A DNA stretch of 64,000 bases from Trifolium pratense (GCF_020283565.1 NC_060059.1:49124572-49188571); one strand, 5' to 3'. Positions 25,854-38,514 are shown, counted from the stretch's first letter. The notes: generated by a model not told the origin, from the letters alone. Made by a program: numbers and translations.

Positions 25854-26231
25854 TTAATGCTTGTAGTTGTTGCTCCTTTTTCTGTCAAATACTTCAAGTA
25901 ATGGTACAGAGTCTTTGGAAAAGCACAAATCTAGCTTTTTTGTAAGCACAGGGGAAGAGGATCGACGTGTGCGAGTTCCTCTACCAAGGGACTGAAGAAT
26001 ATCTTCAAATAGGAACTCATCACAAGGTATAGCCAGAGGACCACTCTTGTTGAAGCCATGTCCTTCATATGCCTGATCAAGCAGTTGTTGAAGCAATGGG
26101 TGGTTCAGGTAGTCAGCTCTTATGACAAACCTCCTGTTTGCCTCTCCTACTATCACAGCCAAGTGGCCTCGCGGCACGTCTGATGGAAGTTTTTTGCCAC
26201 TGCAGGCATTCTTGCGCCACATGCACGCCAT
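25854..26231 (-). CDS. SAUR family protein (small auxin-up RNA)
   Basis: A single-exon gene of 125 residues, as is usual for SAURs. The core PRGHLAVIVGEANRRFVIRA, then YLNHPLLQQLLDQAYEGHGF and IPCDEFLFEDILQ, is the SAUR domain (about residues 20-85). The C-terminal 40 residues are Ser/Arg/Lys-rich and variable. SAURs promote cell expansion downstream of auxin, largely by inhibiting PP2C.D phosphatases and so keeping the plasma-membrane proton pump active. That role is family knowledge. I see no auxin-response element that can be asserted. Which SAUR subgroup it belongs to is not decided. Confidence 0.88.
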   Translation of the reverse strand: MACMWRKNACSGKKLPSDVPRGHLAVIVGEANRRFVIRADYLNHPLLQQLLDQAYEGHGFNKSGPLAIPCDEFLFEDILQSLGRGTRTRRSSSPVLTKKLDLCFSKDSVPLLEVFDRKRSNNYKH

Positions 26232-27489
26232 GTTTTTTCTTCAGCTGCAGTGCTAATATTGAGGATATGAGGTTCTTGTGGTGGATTATACTGCAACTTA
26301 ATTCAGTGCACACTCATATATTAAGCTCTTTATTCTTTCATCTGACAAGTTTTGAGACATCTTGTGTGCTTTGGAAAATGACTGGACAAAATCCGAAAAT
26401 GTTTTGACAAAGGTTTGGTATGGTAGTTTGCTGTAGTCCTTTCTATCTCATGCTTACATGCTATTGCTATTTGTATAACTTTATAATGCCTCTAATATGC
26501 CATTATTGAAACGAAAAGGATGTAGTTGCCCTTATTGTTGGAACAGGGATGTCCCTGTGCAGTGCAGTGGTTGCTTATAATGCTTTTCAAGTTTTCATAA
26601 TTAAAATTTGACAAACTTTTTAGGTTTAATTGCATTTTTATTTTTAAGTTAAATATATTTTTAGGTTTAATTGACAAACTTTCCAAATTTTATTGTATCC
26701 CCTTAAAAAGGTTTGCACTTTATTCTACAAATAGTTTTAATGTCTGCCGCTAAGTTATCGTATGTTTTTGAATGATTTTTTTGCAAGCATGTTTAGAATA
26801 TTACAATAAAAAGTTTCTCAACAAAAGTCTAAATAATAATCTCAATCATTACAAGTCCTATGGACAATAAATTTCCAAACAAATTTGGTAACTTTTACCT
26901 GATTTTTTTTAAAGCTCTACTGTCTACACCTTGTACTTGAATATTTTATATATATTTTTCCTTTTCAGAAAGAAAAAATGCTCTACCTTCTAGTTTTTGT
27001 CTTTGTATTTAAATTTATGTTCAAAACTCTTTACATTTCCTAATTTTGTACTTATGTTTGCCTAAAAGAAAGTTTGTACCTTAGGTGTCTCACTGGCTAA
27101 GTTTTACATAAGCTAATCCAAATAGGATTGATAGGGTGTTTAGGCTTCATTAAAAAAGGGTGTTTAGGTAAACAATTAAATCATGCAATTATTAAATAAA
27201 AATTATTTTCAAAAAAAACAAAATTCTATATAAAACTCAAAAGAGGTGATGCTTGGCTTTGGACAAGAGAGGAAAATGACCGGCTGGTTGGTTGGCTTGT
27301 TCCTATCAAATGAGGATCCCATGAACTTCAAAGTGGATGTTCCGATGGACTTCACATTGCCTACTCATATGACCATTTTTATTTATTTTTTATTTATTGT
27401 TGAAACATTCGTTCAATAATGACAACCATTTCACGTATATTATCATAGAATAAAATGAGATGAGTCCCCATGAATTTAAGGGATATCGT
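26232..27489. other. intergenic DNA upstream of the SAUR gene
   Basis: No gene seen. Positions 26620-26700 contain TTTAGGTTTAATTG twice, which looks like an edge of a degraded foldback MITE, but no partner was paired. Confidence 0.4.
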
Positions 27490-27575
27490 ATTTTATATGC
27501 AGAGGTATGGGTTCAAAATTCAAATCCCGAACATCTCATCTTTAAAGGTGGAATTCTTAGCTATTAGGTTACTTG
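27490..27575 (-). mobile_element. SINE fragment, family 1
   Basis: Read on the minus strand, words resembling the family-1 SINE occur in order (CTAAGAATTCCACCTTTAAAG, a degraded box B around TTGAACCCA, then CTGCATAT). Identity is lower than in the other copies. Confidence 0.4.
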
Positions 27576-27692
27576 GAAAAGAAAAAAAAAAGAATAAAAT
27601 AAAATAAGATGAACATTCGATATTGTATAATTTAATTTGATTTTTTGATAATCCGTATAATTTAATTTAGATGAGTATGTATCCATCATCTA

Positions 27693-27903
27693 ATTATAAA
27701 ATGGCATGTTTTGTTTTTATATTAATTTATATTAGAATAAATTTAAATTTTCTCCATACTCCATAGTATTTAAAAATTTATTATAAAATCTTGTAAAAAG
27801 AAATTATTATAAAATGACATGTTTTGTTTTAATATTAATTTATATCAAAATAAATTTAAATTGTGTCCAAACTCCATAGTATTTAAAAATTTATAATAAG
27901 TTA
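27693..27903. repeat. tandem duplication, unit about 113 bp
   Basis: ATTATAAAATGGCATGTTTT at 27693 is repeated as ATTATAAAATGACATGTTTT at 27806. Both copies continue with ATTAATTTATAT, AAATAAATTTAAATT and CTCCATAGTATTTAAAAATT. The second copy is slightly shorter. Confidence 0.8.
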
Positions 27904-27939
27904 ATAGTGTATGTTCGCGCGACCTGTATCAATTTTTTT

Positions 27940-28380
27940 GGTAAAAGAGATTCTGGTAATTATCTAGAGTTCGACTCCGTAAGATAAATAAAGTGTGATA
28001 AAAAATTGTTTCACTTATGAAACTCATATTCTTGCCAACAATTTATTTTAAGGAGAACTGATTAATCCTTAAGTCTAATTATTTGGTCACTATTTTTTTG
28101 TGTTCAACTATAGATTGAACTCAGTTTCTTCCGAACGATTTATCCTAAAAGAACTCATTAATCACTTGAACTTAAATATCCGTTAAAAGTTCTTCTTACA
28201 TTAACTTCCTGGTTCCCAGTAAAGGGTGACTGGTAACTCAGAGTTCGGCCACGAGACAAGTAAAGTCTAATAAAAAATTGTTCCCATCAAAAATCAAATT
28301 AAATTCGAATTCTCTCAAACAATTTATTCTAAAGGAAATTCATTAATCACTTAAGTCTAATATCTCAATTTAATATTTTC
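27940..28380. repeat. three diverged direct repeats
   Basis: Three neighbouring segments share the order TAGAGTTCG or equivalent, AATAAAAAATTGTT, ACAATTTATT.TAA, and ATTAATC.CTTAAGTCTAAT. The wording (GAGTTCG) hints at degraded tRNA-derived repeats. The family is undetermined. Confidence 0.45.
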
Positions 28381-28387
28381 TATTTCT

Positions 28388-28520
28388 TTTGGCTTTCACC
28401 ACCAGTTTAATCTGGTTCAAGGGGTCAGTTCTACCATTATGTGGTTCCATCCCCCTCCCGATCGTAATTGTGAGAGATCGAACCGTGGTCTTCTCTACCA
28501 AATTTAACGTCAATTACAAC
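28388..28520 (-). mobile_element. tRNA-derived SINE, family 2
   Basis: Second copy of the repeat at 14805-14935. The plus strand reads GGCTTTCACCACCAGTTTAATC and, near the end, GATCGAACCG, which is box B on the minus strand. Confidence 0.5.
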
Positions 28521-28744
28521 TTAACTAACTAACGATTCGTTAATATTTTCTATTTCTGATCTCACGCATGTTAATAAATACGATGATATGCCTCCGACAA
28601 TCTAACGAACTGTATAAATTTGCTTTATCAACTTTGAGGGGGTACTTCCAATGTATTTTTAACCTTTTTTTTTTGGGGTGAATTGAGAATTTTTATTTGT
28701 AAACTAATCTATTTTTGTCGGTTTCTTTTATTTTTTTTTATTCC

Positions 28745-28890
28745 TAGATGAAGTGATAATCCACTAAAATTAAACTCACATATAATTGTGAGATCTCGGG
28801 TTCGAATCCGCATCACGACGTTCGGGCTAACAATTTCGGCATTTTTGTCGGTTGAGCTAGGACTTATGAGACTTTTTGTCGGTTTCTTTT
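28745..28890 (+). mobile_element. tRNA-derived SINE, family 3
   Basis: It contains the box-B-like GGGTTCGAATCC after ACATATAATTGTGAGAT. A related copy lies at 39050-39175 (ACATACAACTGTGAGAT, then GGATTCGAATTC). Both end with a GGACTTATGAGAC/AGACTTATAGAC word. Confidence 0.5.
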
Positions 28891-29977
28891 AAATTGATAA
28901 TGAACATTGTAATTTTATTAGTGTTTGTCTAACATGTACAATATTGCACATGTTAAAATTACGAAAAGTAATAATTTTTAAAAAAAAAAACAACAATAGT
29001 ATCAGTATATTAAAAAGTTATACATTTAATATAAAATGTATAAGTTTTAATACAAATTTACTGCATAGTGGAACCTACAAGGTGGATTATGCATATTCTC
29101 ATAAAACCAATATGGACTCACTCTCAAGGTCACACAATTTTCCAATTCATACGCTCATCTTGAGCTATTCGTTGAAGTGCTAACATTTTTATAGGTACCA
29201 TTTTCTCACGGTGCCTAAAGCTCATCACCATCGATGTTAACTACACGTTCAGATCATTTAATTGCTCAGATCATTTCCGCCCACGAGAGAAACTATTTAG
29301 TTTTTAGATAGTTGAATTATTTTAAGTTTGATAGTTGAATTATTTTAATTTGTGTTTTTAGATTTTAATTTTCTGGGTTGAAGTGTGCATTTTGAGTTTG
29401 TTTGAAGATCTGGAATTTTGTTGTTGAAGTTTATGAAAATGTTGATGAAGATGAAGAACAAATTAATGGAGAAGATGAAGGAATGAAAACAAAATTGGAT
29501 GTTGGCGGTATACACCATTAGTAACAATGGACTTGTGCAAAACTAACATTTTGTTTTTGAAAAAATTGACGAAAGGAACCATTTTAACTAATGGAGATAA
29601 TCATAATGAACTTAGATGAAAATTTTTTTAAGGACCAATATGAAATCAAAAATATCACTCAACCATCAAAACTCTATAGATATTAAATGAATAAATATTA
29701 ATTAATAATATTATTTTTTTTGCTAATGCCAAGCTTCGAACCAAGTATCTTTAGGTTACAAAGTGACTCGTCAACCAAGGGGCTACCTGGGAAACAGGCA
29801 TTCAACAAGATCTGCCACTACTAATAATGTGCCAGATCTTATGGAAGTCCGAAAATGATAAAGTTTTCAATAATAGTGATTGGTTGAATCGGAATTGCGT
29901 TAGCCAAATATATTATCTTCACTCTAATGTGTTGCATCTCCTCTCTATAAAGAAGACATCTACAAACTTAGTAAGCA
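28891..29977. other. intergenic DNA
   Basis: No gene supported. A tRNA-like repeat remnant may lie at 29725-29800 on the minus strand. Frames at 28944-29183 and 29345-29527 show no domain. Confidence 0.4.
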
Positions 29978-30462
29978 TGACACATGGTTTCCTCCTTTAG
30001 ATAGTATCATCAAAGTCAATGTTGATGGCAGCTCTTTATCTAAAACACAAAAACACAGGGAGATTAGGTTTTGATGACCTTATGAGGAATAATAATGGCG
30101 AGTGGTTATTGAGTTTCTCTGATTTTTGTGGTATTACTATTTGTTTGGTGACGAAGTTATATGCCAGTTTTCATGACCTTCGTATGACTTATGATGTTGG
30201 TCACTGAAATATTATTATTGAGTCAAATTCTATGGAGGCTCTTAATTTAATCATGTCAGAGGCTCAACCCCTCCATCCTTATGCTCCGCTAATTAGTCAG
30301 CTTTATCAACTTTCATGTCAAAATTGGGTTGTTTCTTTCCACCATACTCTACGTCAACGAAATGAATGTGCTGATTGGCTGGCTAAACATGATGCGTCCT
30401 CTGAGATTGTACTTAAAGTATGGATGATTTGCCCCTCGCAAGTGCATCATATTCTCCGTTAA
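29978..30462 (+). pseudogene. decayed RNase H-like domain
   Basis: PPLDSIIKVNVDGSS, then (after a frame change near 30050) GRLGFDDLMRNNNGEWLLSF, IIIESNSMEALNLI and HTLRQRNECADWLAKHDA follow the plant RNase H-like (RVT_3) order: first Asp strand, glycine-rich turn, E.NSMEA helix, RQRNECADWLA end. One frameshift and an in-frame TGA after TYDVGH break the copy. No neighbouring reverse transcriptase is visible. Confidence 0.75.
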
Positions 30463-31388
30463 GATGGTAGTCTTTGTTGTTTTCCCTTTTATCTTTTATT
30501 TTCTCCTTGATCAAAAAAATGGATCGCCCGTGTGAGTTGATTTTGATATAAAAATAACGTAATGTACGGCTACAAAAAATATAAATACGTTCTGTACCTT
30601 AGTAGTACCGTTTGCATCAAATATGGCAAGGCTAAAAGAGCTTAAAAAACATCGTATAGTAGTAGCCCCCCTTATGAATACACGCATTGGGAAAATTGGG
30701 ACCAATTACCATGTGAATATTTATTAACCATCACCTATGTCTTCGATGATGCAAATTAGTGGCATATTATTAATTAGTACCATATTCACATTACCTAGTC
30801 AAGAACTGTCTTTAATTATTTAGTAACAAAAGCACTTGCCATAGATGTGTTTTCTTCTTCTCATCCTAATTGTTGTTTGGTTTTGTTGGAATTATATTTA
30901 TTATTAAGGACTACAAACCAATTGGACCAATAAAAGGACATTATGCTAAACATATTAAATTTGTGAACTCTGATTCTTCCTAATCTTCATAAAGTGTTCA
31001 ACATTAGTTATATATATATATATATATACTACTTTTTGTCTTAGATATAATAACTCTATTTTAAAAAGAAAAAGACTTTTTATAAGTTTTTTTTGTTAAA
31101 AAAACTAGATGCTCATATTGAAATATCTATGATGCATAACTCTAGTTTAATTATTTGTTAATCCTTGTGAATTAGTTAAAAGAACAATTGTATTTGGGGA
31201 TGGAGTAGTAAGTAGTAACAAATAACATGTTCAGCTTGCATCTATACAAATTAAATTGTTTAATTATTTTAAAAATATTTATATATTGATATTGGAATAT
31301 AAGACTAAACAAAATGAGAATAGTTAGGGGTCCTTGAGATTTATTTAGGGAGAAAAAAGAAAAGAGGTTAATGGATTTACCAACTTAG
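30463..31388. other. intergenic DNA
   Basis: AT-rich, with a short (TA)n run near 31010-31028. No gene seen. Confidence 0.45.
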
Positions 31389-31390
31389 TA

Positions 31391-31672
31391 CTCCCTCCGT
31401 TTCAAATTGTAAGTCACTTTGAGAAAAAAAATTGTACTAAATTATAAGTCACTTTACATTACCAATGAAGCATTTAATGCTAGTTTTCCTATTATACCCT
31501 TAATTATTTATTACTTTCTCTTCTTTCAATTCTTCAATTTATATTTCTTATATCATTAATAAATGACAATTTTGTAAACTAACTCATAATTTCTCTTTTC
31601 CATACAACATTGATTACATTTCTTAATCTGTGTAATTTGCCCAAAGTGACCTACATTTTGGAATGGGGGAAG
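31391..31672. mobile_element. Stowaway-like MITE
   Basis: The ends CTCCCTCCGTTTCAAATTGT and ACATTTTGGAATGGGGGAAG pair imperfectly as inverted repeats. TA flanks both sides (31389-31390, 31673-31674). A subterminal AAGTCACTTT is mirrored by AAAGTGACCT. Confidence 0.75.
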
Positions 31673-31681
31673 TAGTAACTA

Positions 31682-31937
31682 CTCTCTCCATCCCAAAATA
31701 TAAGACTTCTTTGACCATTGCACGTATATCAATACATAATTTTGATTACGAATATCTTTAATTGTGTATTAGTAAAAATTATAAAAATTTGATATTTAGA
31801 AAATATTTACAGAAACAAATCAAACAAGATCTTATATGATAATATATACATTTATATACTTTTAAAAAAATACGATCAAAACAAGATATATAAATAGTAC
31901 ATTTAGTCCAACTGAGTCTTATAAAATGGGAAGGAAG
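31682..31937. mobile_element. Stowaway-like MITE, sibling of the one at 4492-5510
   Basis: The ends CTCTCTCCATCCCAAAATAT and TTATAAAATGGGAAGGAAG pair imperfectly, with TA on both sides. The body shares ATTATAAAAAT, ACAAATCAAACAA and TATATGATAATAT with the element at 4492-5510. It starts nine bases after the previous MITE ends. Confidence 0.7.
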
Positions 31938-32000
31938 TAGTATATATGAAAATAGGGGTTAGGTTTGGGCTAAAACACACTTACGTGGATTTATCCATTG

Positions 32001-32743
32001 CTAGTCCCACACCCGTGTGATACACGAATGTTATGCGGTATTTTATATTATAATATTGAAAAATCATTCATATAAATTGAAACAATAAGTATTATGAAAA
32101 TTATAATAATAACATCAACAACAACAAAATAATAATAATAATAAAATGATGTAAATATAAGATAGATATTAAAGATGTGTTTATACATTTCGAAAAGATT
32201 ACAATGAATCCTATTGCATCTACCAAAATATTGGTAATCCATAAATTGTCATGTCAGTATGAAAACGGTTTGTGGTCATACTCATACACTTCTAGTTTTT
32301 TTCGACTATATTTAGAAAATTCCTTGTACCGTAGAATTAGTCATAGTATGTATATTGTGAAGAGGACTATTTTACTTTGGTTCTTGGCTTTTTTTTCCAA
32401 CTCCACAATTAATTCGAACCGTGTGAGTATGATTATGTCGCTGTTTTCACATTTCAATGTCCTAGCATTTGATTCTTAATTGGACACTATAATTCAATAT
32501 ATAGTATAAAAGATTAATTAGTGCGTATAATTTAGTAAAAACTATTATTATTAGTTGAGTGAGTGTATAATGATAAGTCATAGATATATAAATGTAGGCA
32601 TATGAAAAAGTGTATAGAGATGAAAATGATGTAAGTAGAAGTGATGTGACATTATTAAGTAGTTTAATTGGATATAAGTGGCTGACGTGAATTAGGGTTA
32701 GATTAGTGGTTGCACAACTATCTAGGAATTATATATATATAGA
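32001..32743 (-). mobile_element. non-autonomous Helitron on the minus strand
   Basis: On the minus strand it starts TCTATATATATATAATTCC after an A. It ends with a hairpin (CGTGT-ATC-ACACG) and CTAG. The base after CTAG is C instead of the expected T, so the 3' flank is not perfect. Its first 250 bases resemble 13151-13402. No coding domain was found. Confidence 0.65.
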
Positions 32744-33430
32744 TGTTTATACATTTAAAAAACTTATTTATACATCACATTTGAAGTTACTTTGGTATCT
32801 TCTTCATTAACATTAATTAGCAATATCTTTAACTCATTCTTCAAAATAACTATGAAAATGACAACATATAATTGACCATGGAAAACAATCGATATTGAAA
32901 CATAAGTTTTTATTTATATTATAAATCTCATTGGAGGATTCTGAGTTGGATAAACTACTTCATTATCTCTTACCAAAAAAATAATGTATCATCGAATTTG
33001 ACATTTATATTAATTTGAAACTTATTGGAGCAAAGATAAACCAACTTAACTCATACTCAAATATCGAATATGATAAAAATTATACAGGGCATAACAACCA
33101 TTAGTAAATTTTATTTTATCTATTTTTTTTACTAACATTAGGAAGTAGTCCTGACAATCGACCAACTTCTTATATTTACAAAGATTGGACAAAAAATTAT
33201 TAGTTTGAAAAAAACAATAAAATACACAAAATAATAAAAATGAACAAAAAAATTTAAAATGAATAATAACCCAAAATAATAATAATAATAATAATAATAA
33301 TAATTACAATTAATACCCCACATTAAATGGATGTAAGTGGATGATGTGGCTAAATGAAAAATTTTCATTGATTTGTGGATTAGGGTTTAGATAGGCAATT
33401 CCACAACTATCTAGGATTTATATATATAGA
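32744..33430 (-). mobile_element. Helitron 3'-truncated by the next Helitron
   Basis: On the minus strand it starts TCTATATATATAAATCC. From there it follows the element at 19237-20068 closely (CTAGATAGTTGTGGAATTGC, GGTCGATTGTCAGGACTA) up to TAAACA, where the 5' end of the Helitron at 32001-32743 begins. The hairpin terminus is missing, so the newcomer cut it or replaced its end. Confidence 0.65.
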
Positions 33431-34774
33431 TTTTTTCGAGAGAGAACATAAGTAATTTTAGTATCCTATCTTTAATCAAGCTAGACTAGACTAGACTAGA
33501 TCACTTTAGGGTGTATATCTTTTATATGTCTTGTTTCTTATTTCATATCTTTACAAAACCAAAACAAATCATCCATCATCGAATTACTACTTTTTCTACT
33601 CAAACTTGTAAATATAGAACCATATACTCTTTTTCTCACTAGTCTTTATGGATTGATATTCTTTTTATTACGACTATAATTTCGTGCACTTGCAAAGCTA
33701 TCAAATTAACTGCTCTATATTTTGAATGTCGGGATCTACGGTTCGTCCATTACTTCATTTTTTATATTTGTAGTAAAAAAGTTACGGGAATAAATTTCTA
33801 GTTCTTAAATGTGAAAAATGTATATTATAATACTTTTTGTTACGTTATACCGTAATGGATTCTTAAAATACGCTAGCTGCGTGTATACATGAATCTTGTT
33901 CGCAAACAAAAATATAGTAATCGTGATTTGGAGGTGTTGGGAAAAATAGGCATAGAAAAAATAAAATAATGCAATCACAACATAAGAATTTAACGTGGAA
34001 ACTTCAAAATCGAAGAAAAAACCACGGTCGTTGTCAAAACTGACAACTAAAGAATAAACATTATGTGAAATTTGTTTTTCTTTTTCAAAATAAAAAATAA
34101 ATAAAAAATTGGTTTGTTATCGTTAGTGGGCCGAGTTGTGAAAGGCAAACCCAATCTATTTCTCCTTCATCTCTAACCTAAGGGACGGTTGGAAACTTAA
34201 CACAGGAGGCCATAAACAACCGTAAAGAAGGCATATGGTCATGTCATGTTGAAAGGGTAGAACAGATAATTCAAATTGATTTGTGGGAGAATCAATTTCA
34301 CTCAGACGCAGAAGTTAGGAATAGCAGCTTCCAGTAAAATCGCGTTCGCTTGGTTGAATCGATCAAACGCAGAACCAAACAAGTACTTAAACTACATCTC
34401 AAATCTCAAATACTCTAAAACAAGAGCATAAGAAAAAGAAAAAAAACACAAATATAAACTTAAAGTATTTACAAGTGTTAATACTTGGTGTATTGATACA
34501 AGAAACTTGAGGTCTCTATATATAGCATTGAGCTACCACACCATTCATTTTTCTAAGCAATGTGGGACTTCTCCAATATATGCTTGGTTCTAACTACTCT
34601 TTGGCCAGATGACAATAGATTTCTAAGCAATGTGAGACTTTTCTAACTACTCTTTGACCATATGACAATAGATTTCTAAATGCTTGGTTCTTTCATAAAA
34701 CACTAGGTTGGTTGCAATATATGTTGCACTCTAGTTATAGCAATCTTTGAAGAGGTATAACAACAATTAAAGAT
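33431..34774. other. intergenic DNA with a local duplication
   Basis: No gene is supported. A segment near 34555-34625 is partly repeated at 34620-34690 (TTTCTAAGCAATGTG.GACTT, TAACTACTCTTTG.CCA, ATGACAATAGATTTCTAA). The part from 33930 may be LTR-like and belong to the copia remnant next to it. Confidence 0.4.
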
Positions 34775-35219
34775 CGCAGGTGGAAGCTGCTAGAGCTCTA
34801 TATTCTGCTTTTGATGAGGATCTAGATAAATTAGTTGTTTCTTAGTTCTCCATGAAATAAGTGACTTTCCTAAGAAGAAACATTATCCTGAAATTGACTT
34901 TCTTGAATTAATGCATCCATCCCAATCAGCATTAGAGTAATCCTGCAAATGAAGCATTGAGTTTCTAGGGAATAACACACCACTACCAAGACATGTCTTG
35001 AGATATTTGAGGATTCTAGTTTGCAACATTGAAGTGTGGCATAGTTGGTGCATATAAAAATTGGCTCAATTGTTGAGTGCTAAAGGTGATGTTAGCTAGG
35101 TCTTGTAGCATTCAAATTCAAGTATAATAATCTACCAACTAATCTTCTATATTTTGGAATATCTGGATATATGGAGAACTAGCATATTGGTGTAATTTGA
35201 ATGATTGATCAGAAGGTGT

Positions 35220-35292
<73 letters not shown>

Positions 35293-35780
35293 TTTAGAAC
35301 ATAGCCTATCTGTTTGTCAAAAAAAAAAGAACATAGCCTATCTGAATCATCTAACAAGTCTAAACAATATTTCCTTTAACATGGTAGGGGCTTACCATGA
35401 TCAAGTGTGCAAGGCATCTTTGATTAATTGTATCTCACACATAGAGTAACCATCTTCCACTAGCTTGATTAAAGATATATAGGGACTTGACAGGCTTGCA
35501 AATCTGATTAGGCTTGGTAGTGGTGACACCAGAGGGAACAAGCAATATACATCTTCTTGAAGCTATCCACATAAGAATGCATTGTTATAACATCAAGTTG
35601 ATGTATGATCAAGTGATTGATCAAGGCTAAGGCTATGATAGTTCTAACCGAAGTGAGTTTGGCATCCGGAGAATAAGTGTCAACGTAGTCAAGACCTTCC
35701 ATATGGTTATATCCCTTAGCTACTCCATCAACATGGTATTTGAAAGGTTTATAATAGCTAGCACTAACTGGAGAACACAC
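34775..35780 (-). pseudogene. broken Ty1/copia polyprotein (reverse transcriptase to RNase H)
   Basis: The minus strand gives VAKGYNHMEGLDYVDTYSPD, followed by AKLTSVRTIIALALINHL and IHQLDVITMHSYVD, the start of the copia reverse transcriptase with the LDV strand. Further on come SNADWDGC-like and SRSSSKAEYRALAAST words, from the copia RNase H end. Stops, deletions and a (TA)n run at 35218-35290 interrupt it. It cannot make a working enzyme. Confidence 0.75.
35218..35290. repeat. (TA)n microsatellite
   Basis: About 36 TA units inside the copia remnant. Open frames rich in Tyr-Ile on both strands here are artefacts of the repeat. Confidence 0.95.
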
Positions 35781-36055
35781 TAGTAACTATAGTAGCTTAC
35801 AATAGCTTGGAAAGCAAGAAAACTAAAAGCCACTATTTAGCCAATTGTTTGATCTTATTCCTTTCTTTTTTTTTTCCATAGAAGTGTCTCTGTGAAATAA
35901 AAACATCAAGTATAAAGCCACATTGTCGTAATCCTTCGCGTAACTCCTTATGGGATATGTCCTCTGTTACATTGCTAAGAATATAAAAGAACTACTTATC
36001 TTTTAATTAATTAATTTATTTATTTCAAGTGAAAATTATAAACCATACTAGCTAA

Positions 36056-36109
<54 letters not shown>

Positions 36110-38514
36110 AAATTATTTTTTAACCAATTGTATCAACCTGGTGGTTGCAGGCTTTCACAAGCTTACAAAGCTTCTCATCTCCTAATTTTTCCCAAAACCA
36201 TGCTTAGCACCAATTAAGCAGTGGTTGCTGCAAATGTTAGTTAAAATTAATCATATTCATGGTGTCATATGACAGTGTTCTTTTGTCTCTTCTAGTTCTA
36301 ATGATTCTTTATCCTGACATTAGACACATTTCTTGGATCAGCTAAAGCTAAACTTACCGTGCATATATAACACTTCTTTTGTCGCAAATAAAATTCTATA
36401 TGAACAAATTCTAGCTAGTGTCGACGGTTTTGATTACTTTATTTGCTTAAAATATTGTAACAACTTAGAAGATTCTCGTTCTCACAATTTAGACATCGAT
36501 CTCTTTGTATTATACAAGTGCTTCAAAATACAAATCAAATTTGTTTCCTTTTTTAAAAAATTAAGCAGCGATCAATTCATTATACTAATAACAACTTTCA
36601 AATTTAGAGATTTAAGTGATTTTGATTTCAAAAGAAAGATAAATATGATTCCCTACTGTCGCTACATTCAGTACTATTACTATAGTGTGCTTGTGTTGTT
36701 AGGAGTCACGCATCGATTATATTCTAGTGTTCAATGTGGTACTTAAGCCGCAAGGTTCTCTCACCTAACTTATTGGACTAGTCTTTTGAGTTGGACTCGA
36801 TCATGTGTTTAAGTCCTAACAATTGGTGCTTTCATTGAGAGCTGAGACAAGGAAAAGACTACATGCATGTTTGATTAAGGTACTCCATTGAATACTGATA
36901 GGTTAGTGAGCCGCCGAAAAGGAAAGGGCTACACCATCGGGATAGTGTTGATACAGTGAAAGCCGTCGTGGACGTCGGCTCTTAAAAAATGTGGCAATGT
37001 TATCGAGTATATCAAAATTCTCATATAATATTTAAGCCATAAGCTCTCCCACCTGTTTGGCTAGTCTTTTGGATTAAATTCTTCTCATATGCTTAACAAC
37101 TTGCTTTCTAGAACGCTAAAATTTGAGTGAGTGCCAAAATTTTAGATTTTAGAACGCCAATCTCGCCTTCAATCTTTGTTACTTTATTTTTCTCTTTTGC
37201 TTTTGTATGCTCGTTGTTGGGCCAAAAAGCATATAATCAGAAGTAAAAGCTGAAACAATTCCTTCTCTTTTTGAGACAGCATGCATGCATTACCACATAC
37301 TGTACTACATACTAAGTGACTGATATTCATAGAAGAGTGGAAATATTAGGAGTAAATATTCTATTTGATTCTTGAAATTGTAGAAATGTAACAATCTAAT
37401 TTTATATATTAACAATATTTTTAATGGAATAGGATTTCCTGCATTAAATATCCACGTTGTTTATAATCACGACCATCCAATCTAATATTAATGGTTGAGA
37501 TTGATTTATATTGATTTTATTAAGATACAATATGAACCGGCCGATTTGAAATGGATGGCTAGAATCTGCTATTGCGTGTAACTGTATGATTTAGTTACTA
37601 CGGTGCATCCTGATCCTTATTGATCCATCCACTCGTAAGAGTACTTGATCCACTCGTAAGAGTACTCTCTAGCATTTTCTTAAGAGTTTCGAACCCCTCT
37701 AGAAATATTTTATCCATACTTTTGGGGCAATTTCTATTTTCTAATATTAGTTTGACTAAAATTTTTGTAGAGTTTAACTTAAATTGTCATGCAAATTAAT
37801 CCTGCGCACAAAAAAACATGGCCATGCCATTTGCTAATTTTAAACTCTTGAAGTAAAAAGTTCAATTTGGTGCTTACTTATATTTTGTTGTTCACTAATA
37901 GTACTGAATTCAATCGCTTCATGGTTGGTGTTAGAAAAGCTTTACTTGCTCATGACTTAAAGTGAAGGAGACCTCTTTTTTCTTCCACGACGCAGAAAAA
38001 GAAAAGTAGGCAAATCAAATAATCAATGGACCACTCTCTTTTGTTTGAAAGCCTCAAAAGTATACCCAACAAGATAAATTATTTTCAATCTTGTTAAATA
38101 TATGATCAGTGAAAGTAATTACTCAAATGAATTGTGTCAACATAGTCAATGGTTCTGTTCTGTGGTCTATACCTCAACACAAAAAGGAGTAGTGTTATAA
38201 TTGTGGACAATTGAATTTCAAATGTAACTTGAGGACTAAAGTCCAATACTACTACATCTTTAGGATATATAAGCCTCGATCTCATCACCACTTTTCAATA
38301 TCTGTTTGATTCTAAACCTAACCTCTACGACAAGCGCATAGTGTTGAAGTGTTTGTATGTACAACCCTATCATCCTGGCCGAAAATGTGAATTATGGCCA
38401 AACACCACATCCGAAGGTCCGAATAGTATTTTTTTTATTGGTTCATTGTCGCTGTTGTGAACCTCAGTTCTACCGGAACCATCTTTTTAATTTTCACTCC
38501 GAAGAATTCATTTT
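35781..38514. other. intergenic DNA with retroelement debris
   Basis: No gene supported. A (TA)n run lies at 36059-36103. Around 36740-37090 two stretches share TGGACTAGTCTTTTG/TGGCTAGTCTTTTGGA, and TTGGTGCTTTCATTGAGAGC occurs, wording seen next to plant LTRs. A 21-bp unit (CACTCGTAAGAGTACTTGAT plus C) is tandemly repeated at 37630-37666. The open frame at 36333-36746 has no recognisable domain. Confidence 0.45.

Noticed and set aside
35139..35449. Frames with long Tyr-Ile repeats, resembling membrane segments
   Set aside because: They translate a (TA)n microsatellite in the copia remnant.
36333..36746. A 137-residue open frame
   Set aside because: No recognisable domain, AT-driven composition, no splice partner and surrounded by retroelement debris.
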